Shown in pieces: positions 27,264 through 35,317 of a stretch of DNA of 64,000 bases; within the stretch, counting starts at the first letter, position 1; each line of letters opens with the position of its first letter. This stretch comes from an uncultured Clostridia bacterium (GTDB taxonomy: Bacteria; Bacillota; Clostridia; TANB77; CAG-465). A program made the translations under genes and the position numbers. The notes beneath the pieces are model-generated. The model was not told the origin of the DNA and ran no database searches. It was given only the letters and a program-made list of their open reading frames with translations. The DNA is taken from positions 48,991 to 112,990 of the forward strand of contig CAKPAG010000004.1 of the NCBI GenBank assembly GCA_934132895.1, written 5' to 3'.

Positions 27264-27986
27264 ATGCTTGGAAGAATACACTCAGAGGTGAGTTTTAGTA
27301 AAGTAGATGGACCTGGAATAAGATATGTTGTATTTATGCAAGGGTGTAATTTAAGATGCAGATTTTGCCACAATGTAGATACATGGAGTACAACTAGTGG
27401 AAAGCTGATTGATTCTCAAGAAATTGCTAAAAACATATTGAAAGCATTACCATATATTAAGAATTCAAATGGTGGAGTCACTATTTCAGGAGGAGAACCA
27501 TTACTTCAAATAGAGTTTCTAATAGAACTTTTTAAAACATTGAAAAAATACGATATAAACATAGCTTTGGATACTGCAGGAAACTTTGATACTGATGAAA
27601 AGGGATTAGATGAACTTCTTAAATATGTTGATTTAGTACTTTTTGATATAAAACACATTGATAATGAAGAGCATAAAAAATTAGTTGGTTTTGAAAATAC
27701 TAAAATCCTTGAAATGGCAAAATATATATCAAATGTAAAAAAAGTTCCAATGTGGGTTAGAATAGTTTATATACCTGGAATTACAGATAAAGATGATTCG
27801 TTTGAAAGATATAAAGAATTTATAAAAAAATTAAAAAGTGTAGAAAAAATTGAAGTACTTCCTTACCATGAGCTTGGTGTATATAAGTGGAAAGAACTTG
27901 GTATGGAGTACACTTTAAAAAACATACGCATTCCAACTAAGGAAGAATGCAAGAAAATAGAAGATTTCTTGCATTGTTATGGATAA
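27264..27986 (+). CDS. pflA: Pyruvate formate-lyase-activating enzyme
   Basis: A radical-SAM activase that generates the glycyl radical on PFL. The 240-residue protein shows the [4Fe-4S] motif GCNLRCRFCHNVDTW (CxxxCxxC), the GGVTISGGEPLLQ strand and a DIKHID segment, as in PflA. The start follows GAGGAG. It lies 2.8 kb downstream of pflB rather than adjacent, with an IS remnant between, so an ancestral pflB-pflA pair may have been split. Confidence 0.95.
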   Translation: MLGRIHSEVSFSKVDGPGIRYVVFMQGCNLRCRFCHNVDTWSTTSGKLIDSQEIAKNILKALPYIKNSNGGVTISGGEPLLQIEFLIELFKTLKKYDINIALDTAGNFDTDEKGLDELLKYVDLVLFDIKHIDNEEHKKLVGFENTKILEMAKYISNVKKVPMWVRIVYIPGITDKDDSFERYKEFIKKLKSVEKIEVLPYHELGVYKWKELGMEYTLKNIRIPTKEECKKIEDFLHCYG

Positions 27987-28045
27987 TTGTTATAAAGTTA
28001 AGTAGAAAACTTTGAGTAAATTATATAGTAAATTTGAACTAAATT

Positions 28046-28106
28046 AAAAATAACTCAGAAAACTTGGAAGATGCATCTTAGTGATTATTGCGTTATTTTT
28101 TATAGT
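28046..28106 (+). terminator. Terminator of pflA
   Basis: AAAATAAC near 28047 pairs with GTTATTTTT near 28092 through a long imperfect stem. It resembles the hairpin at 29571. Confidence 0.65.
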
Positions 28107-28150
28107 ATATTTATTAAAGATATTTCAGCCCTAAAATTACAGTAAAGCTG

Positions 28151-28179
28151 TTGCAAGAAATTTAATTTTGATATATAAT
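28151..28179 (+). promoter_or_regulatory. Promoter of the pilin-like variable protein
   Basis: TTGCAA-17-TATAAT, giving a leader of about 70 nt. Confidence 0.68.
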
Positions 28180-28254
28180 TTAAACTATATATATAAGAAT
28201 TTTGAAGATAATAAAAATATACAAAAAATCAAAATTAAAAGGAGAGAAAAAACT

Positions 28255-29346
28255 ATGAAAACTAGAAAAACTAGTGAAAAAAGTGGGATATCATTAATAG
28301 TGTTAGTAATAACAATAATTGTAATTATAATATTGGCAGTAGCAGTAATATTATCAATTGTAAATAACAATCCAATTGAAAATGCAAAAGAAGCAGAATT
28401 TAAAAATGACGTAAAAACAATGCAAGAAGAACTAGATTTATTAAAATCAAGTAACTACGCTAAAAATAATGGAGAGAACTATAATAATTTAGACGGAACA
28501 CCAATAACAATATCACAGTTACAATCAGCAAGTAAATATCAAGGCGATTTTACAGTAAAATATGGAGGATTATACATAAAAAGTGAAAATAATTTAACAG
28601 CAAATGAAACAATATTAGCAGATGAGTTGGGAGTAGTAAGATTAATAAATAAAACTGATTCAAAAGTTGGAAGTTATGCAGACATAAATGGAGATGGAAA
28701 AGTAGATGGAGTAATCTATGCAGACTTAGCAGAAACTGTAAGTGGTCAGTGGGGCGACAGTACTGTAACATTCTCATATGAAAAAGAAGAAGAAACAAAA
28801 GATTATTATGTGAGTGGAAGTTATAAAGGAGTATTTTCAGACGACGAAAAAGAAGTAATAAGTGTGGTAGATAGCTCAATAGGAAAAGAAAGATTTTATG
28901 TAATGACATTAAATAGTTTTTATACAGAAACATCAACGACTTTCTATTGGTATAAGGGTGCATGTGAAAAAGGAATAGTTGATTGGAGAAAGCTGACATT
29001 AACAGAATTTGGAACAGGAAAAGAAAATACACAAACTATGATAAAAAAATGGAGTAACAGTGAATATGGTGGAAAAGATGCTGGACAACAGCCAGATATG
29101 TGGGGAGTAATAAAAGAAGAGGTAGATAAAGGATGGTATGTACCATCGAAAGGAGAATGGGCAGCATTTTTGTGTAATTTAAGTATTACATCAGATAATT
29201 ATATAAAAAAAGGTTTGCCGGGGTATTGTTGGTCTTCTTCACTGGGGGATAACAGCTATGCTTGGATCCCTTTCTTTAGCAATATGTCAATGGGACTTAG
29301 TCGCATCGATAATTACGCATATCTTTATTTGAGTACAACTTTTTAA
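28255..29346 (+). CDS. Prepilin-type surface protein with DGR-like variable C-terminus
   Basis: The 363-residue protein starts with a prepilin-like segment: a basic leader, then GISLIVLVITIIVIIIL. A helical stalk (to about residue 65) and a beta-rich middle follow. The last 110 residues look like a C-type-lectin/FGE-fold ligand domain (GWYVPSKGEWAAFL, GYCWSSSLGDNSYAW), the fold of diversity-generating retroelement targets. The WSSS...NSYAW block and the C-ending codons after it fit adenine-directed mutagenesis. No reverse transcriptase or template repeat is in the window, so the retroelement would act from elsewhere. The start follows AAAGGAG. Confidence 0.75.
   Translation: MKTRKTSEKSGISLIVLVITIIVIIILAVAVILSIVNNNPIENAKEAEFKNDVKTMQEELDLLKSSNYAKNNGENYNNLDGTPITISQLQSASKYQGDFTVKYGGLYIKSENNLTANETILADELGVVRLINKTDSKVGSYADINGDGKVDGVIYADLAETVSGQWGDSTVTFSYEKEEETKDYYVSGSYKGVFSDDEKEVISVVDSSIGKERFYVMTLNSFYTETSTTFYWYKGACEKGIVDWRKLTLTEFGTGKENTQTMIKKWSNSEYGGKDAGQQPDMWGVIKEEVDKGWYVPSKGEWAAFLCNLSITSDNYIKKGLPGYCWSSSLGDNSYAWIPFFSNMSMGLSRIDNYAYLYLSTTF
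29221..29343 (+). other. Candidate DGR variable region
   Basis: The last 41 codons are clearly richer in G+C and in NNC codons (AAC, AGC, ATC, TTC, CGC, ATC, TAC) than the rest of the gene. This is expected if AAC codons of a template were randomised at adenines. The encoded WSSS...AW...NY framework matches lectin-fold variable regions. Confidence 0.55.
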
Positions 29347-29358
29347 TTTTATAAAAAA

Positions 29359-29532
29359 TTGGTAGTGATATGTGAAAGTTGTGGAGGACATTTTAACTTA
29401 GGACCAATAAGATTTTGTAAAAAGTTATTAACTTTAACTAAAAATATATGTAATAACAGAAAAAGCATTAAACAAAAGCAAGTATTGATAATAAAAATCA
29501 AAAAGGCAAATCAAGAAGTATATTATAAATAA
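29359..29532 (+). CDS. Possible small protein with Cys motif
   Basis: A TTG-initiated 57-codon frame begins LVVICESCGGHFNLGPIRFC and continues with a Lys-rich tail. The CxxC plus a later Cys suggests a zinc ribbon. No ribosome site is visible, so it may be a remnant. It follows the variable-region gene by 12 bases. Confidence 0.3.
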   Translation: MVVICESCGGHFNLGPIRFCKKLLTLTKNICNNRKSIKQKQVLIIKIKKANQEVYYK

Positions 29533-29570
29533 ATTATGTATTTTAAAAAAGGTATAAAAATAAAAAAAAT

Positions 29571-29618
29571 AACGTAAGGGAGCTTAGATAATATATCTTA
29601 GTCTTTCTTGCGTTTTTA
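29571..29618 (+). terminator. Long-stem terminator
   Basis: AACGTAAGGGAGCTTAGATA pairs with TATCTTAG...TTGCGTT, followed by TTTTT. Apart from this hairpin and the possible small ORF at 29359, the 29347-29763 gap holds nothing I recognise. Confidence 0.8.
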
Positions 29619-29763
29619 ATTTAATTATAAACAGTAACTCAAAATTTTAAAAAAGAAATAAAAATTTAAAATTTTATGTATTTAGTTATTGCTATTTGAT
29701 TTAGTTTATAGTAAAATATATAGTATATTAGTATAATTAAAGAAAATTAGAGAGGAAATTATT

Positions 29764-30087
29764 ATGGTTTACAAAAAAATAACAATAACCGCAGTAGTTA
29801 TTGCAATAATAGCTGCAGTAGTTAGTAATTTTACTTTTGCAGCAGTAGATATAACTACAAATGATAAAATAATGGATTCAACAATGAATATTTTAATATT
29901 TTTACAAAAATATTCTTGGCCAGTTGTAACTTTAATATTCATTTATGCACTGTACCAATTTTATGTTGCAGGTTCTGAGATATTAGAAAGTAAAATAATA
30001 GGTCAAAGGTTGATAGTGGGAATAGCAATATTTATGGTAATATTGCAATGTTTACCACTTGTTTATGCATTTTTAACCGTTAAGTAG
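29764..30087 (+). CDS. VirB2/TrbC-like pilin or small membrane protein
   Basis: The 107-residue protein has an N-terminal hydrophobic segment that looks like a signal peptide (cleavage near FTFAA), then two membrane helices around a short basic loop. This is the layout of VirB2/TrbC-type pilins found in Gram-positive bacteria. It is 33 bases upstream of a TadZ-like ATPase gene. A role in a surface secretion or pilus system is inferred only from fold and context. Confidence 0.55.
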   Translation: MVYKKITITAVVIAIIAAVVSNFTFAAVDITTNDKIMDSTMNILIFLQKYSWPVVTLIFIYALYQFYVAGSEILESKIIGQRLIVGIAIFMVILQCLPLVYAFLTVK

Positions 30088-30120
30088 ATTTACGTAGAGG
30101 GAAGAAGAGGTAAAAAACAT

Positions 30121-31818
30121 ATGAAGGTTCTTTTTGGAATAAATAATGATGATACTGTAAAAGGTATAGTGTCTTTTTATAACGAAAAATATAATGAAAA
30201 GTTAGAATATAAAAATGTATATTATTTTAAACAATTTATACAGGAATTAGCAAATGGCGGATATGATAGAGCAGTTCTTTTAGAAGAGCTTGAAAAATTT
30301 CCGACAACTAATTATGCACAAATAGATGACTATCTTTTTAAAAATATTGACAATATGACAGATGTTTATGATGCTAAAAGCATTGTATATATTGCATCTG
30401 ATAGAAGAAAACACGGTGATGAATATCTTTCTAAATTATTTAACTTAGGAATGTATACCGTTCTTACAGGTCAAGATAGAACAAAAGGAAAAGTTTGTGA
30501 AGCAATTCATAAACCACTTTTGAAAAAAGATGTAAAAAAATATTACGAAGATGTTGTAGGGGAAAATGTATATAAAAGCGCTGAAGTATCAGAAATTGAA
30601 ATTCAAAGAATAATATCTTATTATAAAAATCAAAATGGAAATACAGATAAATATAATGAAATATTTGATAGAATTTCTACTCAATATACAAACGAACAAT
30701 TAAGAGTAATATGCAATTTCTTACCTGTTGACGTTAAACAATATCTTGCTATGAACAGTGAAAAGTATAAAAACATTATGATGCTTCCGGATAATTATTC
30801 TGTTCAAGTAATGGAACCTCAAGCAGGTGAACGTAAACCAAAGGAAATATTATCAAAAGATAGAGATGCAAATGCAGTTCAAATCAAAAAAGATTCTAAT
30901 ATGGCTGAAAGAATAGTAGTACAACAAGTTCCTCAAGAAAGAGTTGTTACTCAAGTGGTTGAAAAAGAAGTACTAAGAAATGTATATGAGGTACCTAAAG
31001 ATTATAAGAAAACAGTTTGTTTTGTGGGAGCACCAAAGGTTGGAACTACATTTTGTATAAACGCAATAGGAACGTATCTTGCACGTAATAAGGTAAAAAC
31101 AGCAATAGTTGATTTAACTAGAAAAAGAGATACATATACTATTTATACTTATGATAGTGAAGGAAAAAGACATATAGCAGCTGAGAGTTTAAAATATGCT
31201 TCAAATGGACTAAATGAACCTTTGGTATATGATAAACTAAGCATATATACTGGAATGCCAGGTGAAGATAGAAAAACATACAACTCTAGTGTAGTAATGG
31301 AAACTGTACTTCAAAATAACAACGCAGTTTTAATAGATACAGACTTTACAACACCTGTAGATTATTTTAGACAATGTCAAGAAATATATATTGTTCAAGA
31401 TATGGATATATTAAACATTAATCAACTTACTATGTTTTTAAGGAACCTAAAATCAAAGGGTATTTCTATGCAAAAGCTAAGGGTAATAATTAACAAGCAT
31501 GTTAAATGTGTACTTACTGCAAAAGATATTTTAGATGGAATTGCTACATACACAAGTTATGATTTAAAAATGTATGATGAGTTATTCAATTCATCTTCAA
31601 TTCCATATTACATTTTACCTTTTGATATTGATAACTATAGAAAGTATGTTGAAATGGTATATAAATATTCAAATAAATTTGCTACTTTCTCAGATGACTT
31701 TAAACAAAATTTAGAAAAAATTATAAATTCTATATATCCTGTATCTGGTAGAGTTAATGTAGGTACTAATAATACTTATTCTAGCCAAGGTTCAAGAAGA
31801 GGAATATTTAGAAAATAG
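30121..31818 (+). CDS. TadZ/CpaE/MinD-like ATPase-fold protein
   Basis: The 565-residue protein combines an N-terminal receiver-like region (about 1-160), a linker, and a C-terminal deviant-Walker P-loop domain from about residue 295: TVCFVGAPKVGTTFCINAI, where the usual KGGxGKT lysines are changed, then IVDLTRKRD and VLIDTDF. The order receiver-plus-MinD is that of TadZ/CpaE, which place type IV pilus machines at the pole. The degenerate P-loop suggests weak or no ATP hydrolysis. It is flanked by a pilin-like gene and a GAF/GGDEF-like gene. Confidence 0.65.
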   Translation: MKVLFGINNDDTVKGIVSFYNEKYNEKLEYKNVYYFKQFIQELANGGYDRAVLLEELEKFPTTNYAQIDDYLFKNIDNMTDVYDAKSIVYIASDRRKHGDEYLSKLFNLGMYTVLTGQDRTKGKVCEAIHKPLLKKDVKKYYEDVVGENVYKSAEVSEIEIQRIISYYKNQNGNTDKYNEIFDRISTQYTNEQLRVICNFLPVDVKQYLAMNSEKYKNIMMLPDNYSVQVMEPQAGERKPKEILSKDRDANAVQIKKDSNMAERIVVQQVPQERVVTQVVEKEVLRNVYEVPKDYKKTVCFVGAPKVGTTFCINAIGTYLARNKVKTAIVDLTRKRDTYTIYTYDSEGKRHIAAESLKYASNGLNEPLVYDKLSIYTGMPGEDRKTYNSSVVMETVLQNNNAVLIDTDFTTPVDYFRQCQEIYIVQDMDILNINQLTMFLRNLKSKGISMQKLRVIINKHVKCVLTAKDILDGIATYTSYDLKMYDELFNSSSIPYYILPFDIDNYRKYVEMVYKYSNKFATFSDDFKQNLEKIINSIYPVSGRVNVGTNNTYSSQGSRRGIFRK

Positions 31819-31857
31819 TAAAGAATATAACGAACATAAGAAAAGGGGATAAAAAAA

Positions 31858-32928
31858 TTGAATTATTCAATATGCATATTATTTTTAATAATAATAGTAC
31901 TAGTTATTATGGTATTGGCTATTGATTATGATTATAAAAAGAAATTAAAAAAAGTTTCAAGTGATTCTAATGTATTATTAAATTATTTGTCACAAGAAAT
32001 GCTTAAAATAACAAGCCTAGATATTAAGGCAATAGAAAAATTAGAAAAATTTAATAATATTTTAAAAACTAGATTGAAAGTAGATTATTCTACAATATGT
32101 TTATATGATGGGAATAATTTTGAAATTAAAGCAAGTAATATAGATGAAACATATAGAGATTCTATAAAAGATATAGTTGAGGATGCAAATTTTAAATATG
32201 CAATTTTAAAAAGGAGTGTTAAATATCTTACAGTAGATAACGATAAAACATTGTTATATAAAAGTGCTATTGAAAGAAATATAAAAACAGCAATACTATT
32301 ACCACTTTGCTTTGAAAATAATTTCTTAGGATTTGTGTTATTGGAGTGTAAGAAAGCAAATGTTTTAAGTGAAATAATAGATGAAGATTTAATAGAACTT
32401 AGTAAAAACATTTCTAATTTTGTTGAGAATGTTGAATTTCAAAATACAATAGAATCAGCAAATGTTATTGATACTCAAACTTCATTTTATAATAATGTAT
32501 ATCTATATACTAATGTAAGAAAAGTTTTAGCTTCATATAATACATCTGCAATGGTAGTTGTTAAACTTTCAAATTTACCTAATATAAATGATATATATAA
32601 TAGAAATGTTGGTAATCTTTTACTTGTAAAACTTGCTAATACTACTAAAGATATACTAGGAGAAGACAATATATACATAAGATATAGCGGCTTAAGATTT
32701 ATAGTATTTGTCAAAGATTCAAATGCTGAGGCAGTACAACCAAAAGTAGAATTATTATTATCAAAATATAAAAATATATACGAGTATGTTGATGATGAAA
32801 AGGTATCAATAGATACTCAAATACTTATACATACTTTAAGAAAACAGAATAACATTGAAAAAGAAATACAAAAAACAATGTCATATATTGATTGGATGAA
32901 AGCATCAAATACAATAAAAATAATTTAA
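31858..32928 (+). CDS. Membrane protein with GAF and degenerate GGDEF domains
   Basis: One N-terminal membrane helix (residues 4-22) is followed by a GAF-like domain (about 60-200; VDYSTICLYDG, TAILLPLCFENNFLGFVLLE) and a GGDEF-fold domain (about 210-350) in which the signature is replaced by YSGLRF. It is therefore unlikely to make c-di-GMP and may sense or bind a ligand. The start is TTG 31858 behind AAAAGGGG. It closes a probable three-gene unit with the pilin-like and TadZ-like genes. Confidence 0.65.
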   Translation: MNYSICILFLIIIVLVIMVLAIDYDYKKKLKKVSSDSNVLLNYLSQEMLKITSLDIKAIEKLEKFNNILKTRLKVDYSTICLYDGNNFEIKASNIDETYRDSIKDIVEDANFKYAILKRSVKYLTVDNDKTLLYKSAIERNIKTAILLPLCFENNFLGFVLLECKKANVLSEIIDEDLIELSKNISNFVENVEFQNTIESANVIDTQTSFYNNVYLYTNVRKVLASYNTSAMVVVKLSNLPNINDIYNRNVGNLLLVKLANTTKDILGEDNIYIRYSGLRFIVFVKDSNAEAVQPKVELLLSKYKNIYEYVDDEKVSIDTQILIHTLRKQNNIEKEIQKTMSYIDWMKASNTIKII

Positions 32929-32992
32929 TATAAATTTAATGTATATTAAATTAATTAAAAATATATTATATATAGTAAAGGAGTGATTTTTT

Positions 32993-33238
32993 ATGGATCA
33001 AAATACAACAGTATTTACACCACAAAAAGATGAATCAAAAAGAGTAAGAGAGATAATGGAACAAGTAGTTGCTGCATTAAAAGATAAAGGATATGAACCT
33101 GTAAGTCAAATTATAGGGTATATACTATCTGGTGACCCAACTTACATTACATCTCATCAAAATGCTAGAGCTTTAATCTGCAAAATTGAAAGAGATGATC
33201 TTTTACAAGAAATGATTAAAAAATACTTAGGAATATAA
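32993..33238 (+). CDS. ireB: IreB family regulatory phosphoprotein
   Basis: The 81-residue protein is a full-length IreB/DUF965 member: TPQKDESKRVREIMEQVV, GYEPVSQIIGYILSGDPTYI and ARALICKIERDDLL. In Firmicutes it is a small target of the PASTA-type Ser/Thr kinase linked to envelope homeostasis. It precedes ruvX by three bases and a DUF1292 gene, the standard clostridial order. The start follows AAAGGAG. Confidence 0.93.
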   Translation: MDQNTTVFTPQKDESKRVREIMEQVVAALKDKGYEPVSQIIGYILSGDPTYITSHQNARALICKIERDDLLQEMIKKYLGI

Positions 33239-33241
33239 CTT

Positions 33242-33664
33242 ATGAAAAGAATACTTGCAATAGATTATGGTGATGTAAGAGTAGGTTTAGCTGTTTCTGA
33301 TGTATTACATATAACAGCTCAAGGAATAGATACTTTAGTTATAAATAAAAGTGATAAGAAATTTATTTCTGGAATAAAAAAGGTGGTTAGTGATTATGAT
33401 GTAGATACTATAGTAATAGGATATCCTAAAAATATGGATGGAACCTTATCAGAAAAAGCTAAAAAAGTAGATACATTTATCCCAGTATTAGAGGGGATTG
33501 TTCCAAATGTATATAAATGGGATGAAAGACTTACTACTGTTTCAGCATATAAAACAATGAGAGAACTTAATATATCTCAAAAAAATAAAAATACGTATGC
33601 TGATAAACTAGCAGCAACATATATTTTAGAGGGATATCTTTTAAAAATTTCGAATAATAAATAA
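33242..33664 (+). CDS. ruvX: Putative pre-16S rRNA nuclease / Holliday-junction resolvase-like RuvX
   Basis: The 140-residue YqgF/RuvX protein has an RNase H fold: LAIDYGDVRVGLAVSD with the first catalytic Asp, VIGYPKNMDGTLSEKAKKV, and WDERLTTVSA with a second acidic residue. In Escherichia coli YqgF trims 16S rRNA ends. It starts three bases after ireB, using a site in the end of that gene. Confidence 0.93.
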   Translation: MKRILAIDYGDVRVGLAVSDVLHITAQGIDTLVINKSDKKFISGIKKVVSDYDVDTIVIGYPKNMDGTLSEKAKKVDTFIPVLEGIVPNVYKWDERLTTVSAYKTMRELNISQKNKNTYADKLAATYILEGYLLKISNNK

Positions 33665-33739
33665 ATTTAAGGAAAAAATATATACAAAATACATATTCTA
33701 GTGTATAATGTAACTACTAAAGATTAGGAGGAATAAAAA

Positions 33740-34105
33740 ATGGATAAAGAAGAATTAAATGGTTGCGCAGCTGGATGTGCTAGTTGTGCAGGATGTGGAC
33801 ATGATCATGGACATGACATGGAACTTCCAGATGATTTTAGTCCTGTAATAACACTTACAGATGAAGACGGTCAAGATGTTCAATTTGAAATACTTGATGT
33901 AGTTGTAATGGACGATGAAAAAGAATATTTAATCGTTTCAGAAGCAACTGATGAAGAAAAAGAAGATGTAGAAGTTGTAATTCTTGAAATAAAACAAGAA
34001 GATGGTGAAGAAGTTTACGATACTGTTACTGATGAAGAAATAGGTAAGGCAGTATTTGATAGATTTGTAAGCCAACAACAAGAACTTGATAACGAAGAAG
34101 AATAA
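33740..34105 (+). CDS. DUF1292 (YrzB-like) protein with Cys/His-rich N-terminus
   Basis: The 121-residue acidic protein has the DUF1292 core (ITLTDEDGQDVQFEILDVV, EKEYLIVSEA) preceded by GCAAGCASCAGCGHDHGHD, which looks metal-binding. It sits after ireB-ruvX as in most Clostridia. Its function is not known. The start follows AGGAGG, and a promoter-like GTATAAT lies at about 33702. Confidence 0.88.
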   Translation: MDKEELNGCAAGCASCAGCGHDHGHDMELPDDFSPVITLTDEDGQDVQFEILDVVVMDDEKEYLIVSEATDEEKEDVEVVILEIKQEDGEEVYDTVTDEEIGKAVFDRFVSQQQELDNEEE

Positions 34106-34108
34106 ATT

Positions 34109-34153
34109 TTAAAAAATATCTTGTGCTTAAATTATATTGCATAAGATATTTTT
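34109..34153 (+). terminator. Intrinsic terminator
   Basis: AAATATCTTGTGC pairs with GCATAAGATATTT, then TTTC. Confidence 0.8.
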
Positions 34154-34234
34154 CTTTACTTTTGAGAAAATTATGGTATAATACTGTAAATAAATATATA
34201 AATACTTGTTTAATAAAAAAGGAGGAAAATTATT

Positions 34235-34798
34235 ATGAAATATTTTAAAAAATTAGTTGGAGAAAGAATATACTTATCTCCACTTAGTACAGAAGATTAT
34301 GAACAATATGTTGAATGGTTAAATGATTTTAAAGTATCAGATGGAATAGGTTCTAGTGCAAATGTTGCCACAATTTCTTCTGAAAAAGAATGGCTTGAAT
34401 CAAGTTCAAAGTCAAATAATTATCCTTTTGCAATTGTAAGTTTAAATGAAAATAAACTTCTAGGAAATTGTGGCTTGAACAATGTGAATTTCATTCGTAG
34501 AACAGCTACACTCGGTATATTTATAGGAAATGAAGAAAAAAGAGGCTTAGGAATCGGTAAAGAAGCAATAAATTTAGTACTTGATTATGCCTTTAATTAT
34601 TTAAACTTAAATAATGTAATGTTAAATGTATTTTCATTTAATGAAGGAGCAATAAAATGCTATAAAAGTGTAGGCTTTAAAGAATTTGGTAGAAGAAGAG
34701 AGGCGTACTTCTTAAATGGAAAATATTATGATGATGTGCATATGGATATTTTAAAATCTGAATTTAAAGGAAGCTATATATTAAACAAAAACATATAA
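34235..34798 (+). CDS. GNAT family N-acetyltransferase (RimJ/RimL-like)
   Basis: The 187-residue protein has the RimJ-type GNAT layout: LVGERIYLSPLSTEDYEQYVEW at the start, acetyl-CoA binding loop EEKRGLGIGKEAINLVLDY, and the C-terminal NEGAIKCYKSVGFKEFGRRRE. The substrate is not predictable. It is a single gene with a strong AGGAGG and flanking terminators. Confidence 0.88.
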   Translation: MKYFKKLVGERIYLSPLSTEDYEQYVEWLNDFKVSDGIGSSANVATISSEKEWLESSSKSNNYPFAIVSLNENKLLGNCGLNNVNFIRRTATLGIFIGNEEKRGLGIGKEAINLVLDYAFNYLNLNNVMLNVFSFNEGAIKCYKSVGFKEFGRRREAYFLNGKYYDDVHMDILKSEFKGSYILNKNI

Positions 34799-34850
34799 AA
34801 AGAAAAACTGAAATGGTACTTTTATTTACTATTTCAGTTTTTCTTTTTTG
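34797..34850 (+). terminator. Strong intrinsic terminator
   Basis: AAAAAGAAAAACTGAAAT pairs with ATTTCAGTTTTTCTTTTTT. Confidence 0.88.
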
Positions 34851-34935
34851 TTTGATAGCTATAAAATAATAATAATCTAATATATTTAATAAAACAATCA
34901 AATTAAATAGAAATTTTCATCAATCTAAAATCTAA

Positions 34936-35109
34936 TTAATTTGATCTTTCTTTTACACAATATTCGAGCATATTTACTACGATATTATTAAAAGAAGAAT
35001 TATTTTCTCGTGCAATACTTTCTATCTTTTCTATTAGGTCATCTTTCAAATATATAGATTTATAGCTAGCTTTTACTCTATCTTTTTTATAATCTAAATT
35101 TATGGCCAT
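34936..35109 (-). CDS. Small ribbon-helix-helix (CopG/Arc-like) DNA-binding protein
   Basis: The 57-residue product begins MAINLDYKKDRVKASYKSIY, a beta strand of RHH type, then LKDDLIEKIESIARENNSSF and NNIVVNMLEYCVKE, the two helices of an Arc/CopG fold. AAGGGG precedes the ATG. No toxin gene is adjacent, so it may be a stand-alone regulator or an orphan antitoxin. Confidence 0.68.
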   Translation of the reverse strand: MAINLDYKKDRVKASYKSIYLKDDLIEKIESIARENNSSFNNIVVNMLEYCVKERSN

Positions 35110-35271
35110 AAAATATACCCCTTAAATATTGTACAATATAGTAGAATAAATTAATATATGAAAATTTTCTATTGTATTTAAAACAACACAAAACCAAAAA
35201 ATTACCATATTAAAAGTAAGGAAAAAGATATGTAATATCAGTGAAAATTTAGTGAAATTGGCTTGATTATG

Positions 35272-35300
35272 TTCACAATGAATAATCATTATGGTATAAT
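35272..35300 (+). promoter_or_regulatory. Promoter of the YnbB-BaiN unit
   Basis: TTCACA-17-TATAAT with extended -10 TGG. Confidence 0.72.
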
Positions 35301-35317
35301 GTACGTGGTGATAAAAA

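Noticed and set aside
28550..29032. Minus-strand 160-codon ORF
   Set aside because: It is antisense to the variable-protein gene and rich in Leu/His from reversed A/T codons.
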